The translations under genes were made by a program, and so were the position numbers. The notes beneath the pieces are model-generated. The model did no database searches and was not told the origin of the DNA. It was given only the letters and a program-made list of their open reading frames with translations. From positions 62,001 to 126,000 of the forward strand of contig CAWFVV010000006.1 in the NCBI GenBank assembly GCA_963819385.1: a stretch of 64,000 bases of DNA, written 5' to 3'. The DNA is from JAVDCA01 sp963819385. GTDB lineage: Bacteria; Pseudomonadota; Alphaproteobacteria; Rhizobiales; Xanthobacteraceae. Positions within the stretch are counted from its first letter, which is position 1, and each line of letters begins with the position of its first letter. Of this stretch, positions 63,838-64,000 are shown piece by piece.

Positions 63838-63999
63838 CTACCCGCCGTCCTGACCCGCGAACCTGCACACCGGGGCCGGGCCGGCCGGAATGGCGAGCAC
63901 CGAGCTCCAGCCCTCTTTCACGCGGCGCATCACCGTCACGGCCGCAGGCGCCATCCCTTTGCCCAGGTCGTCTCGTTGGATGCCGCTGAAATCGATGAG
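63838..63999 (-). CDS. C-terminal end of an unidentified gene at the window edge
   Basis: A frame open from the right edge to TAG at 63840-63838 encodes 53 residues, among them LIDFSGIQRDDLGKGMAPAA and WSSVLAIPAGPAPVCRFAGQ. The composition is protein-like but too short to assign. The 167 nt between it and the MFS gene hold nothing recognisable. Confidence 0.4.
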   Translation of the reverse strand, partial: LIDFSGIQRDDLGKGMAPAAVTVMRRVKEGWSSVLAIPAGPAPVCRFAGQDGG

Positions 64000-64000
64000 C

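Overview
The window is GC-rich (roughly two thirds G+C by eye) and reads as a chromosomal segment of an alphaproteobacterium of the Hyphomicrobiales (Rhizobiales), most like the Nitrobacteraceae/Xanthobacteraceae (Bradyrhizobium-like) side. This rests on the suf operon headed by a cysteine desulfurase with an Irr-type ICE palindrome, the rne-amiC-mrcA-prfB neighbourhood, the dsbA-aroQ-accB-accC-aat-DUF2155-NDUFA12 cluster, a class II (B12) ribonucleotide reductase, and intergenic palindromic repeats of a kind common in Bradyrhizobium-type genomes. The genus is an inference. No rRNA, tRNA, CRISPR array, insertion sequence or prophage was found.

Layout. 1-5.4 kb: suf iron-sulfur assembly operon on the minus strand (desulfurase, sufB, small orf, sufC, sufD running off the left edge). 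5.4-9.6 kb: alpha/beta hydrolase, M28 peptidase, DUF4189 secreted protein, aldehyde dehydrogenase with a clear terminator. 9.7-18.1 kb: anmK / tyrS, a 1,200-residue AsmA/DUF3971 envelope protein, a peroxiredoxin and an M23 peptidase. 18.2-28.5 kb: secreted unknown, prfB with a programmed +1 frameshift, lipocalin-like protein, mrcA, amiC, rne. 28.5-32.5 kb: bifunctional aldolase/dehydrogenase, DUF1275 membrane protein, aminotransferase. 32.8-43.7 kb: M48-TPR protease, DsbA, aroQ, accB, accC, orphan receiver protein, aat, DUF2155, then a carbamoyltransferase and a kelch protein lying before NDUFA12. 43.9-49.5 kb: MscS channel and nrdJ. 49.5-59.5 kb: accessory stretch with a low-GC gene remnant, a cache protein, a gene-poor kilobase, flavin monooxygenase, tripartite-type binding protein, TetR, homocysteine methyltransferase, a TIP30-like reductase, a PIN toxin-antitoxin pair and a Tat-exported unknown. 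59.5-64 kb: tex and a DHA2-family MFS exporter, then the tail of an unidentified gene at the right edge.

Functional themes are Fe-S assembly under iron control, cell-wall synthesis and recycling (mrcA, amiC, anmK, M23, AsmA-like), translation and RNA turnover (tyrS, prfB, rne, tex, aat), and fatty-acid and shikimate steps (accBC, aroQ).

Five apparent indels interrupt otherwise intact conserved genes (sufD, sufB, the DUF3971 gene, nrdJ twice). Because these genes are normally needed and everything around each break is well conserved, sequence or assembly error is the likeliest cause. prfB differs: its in-frame TGA sits in the canonical autoregulatory frameshift signal. No convincing wholly new system was seen. 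The best candidates for a second look are the nested-palindrome element between accB and accC, the PIN toxin partnered with a DUF7662-like antitoxin, and the decayed island after nrdJ.
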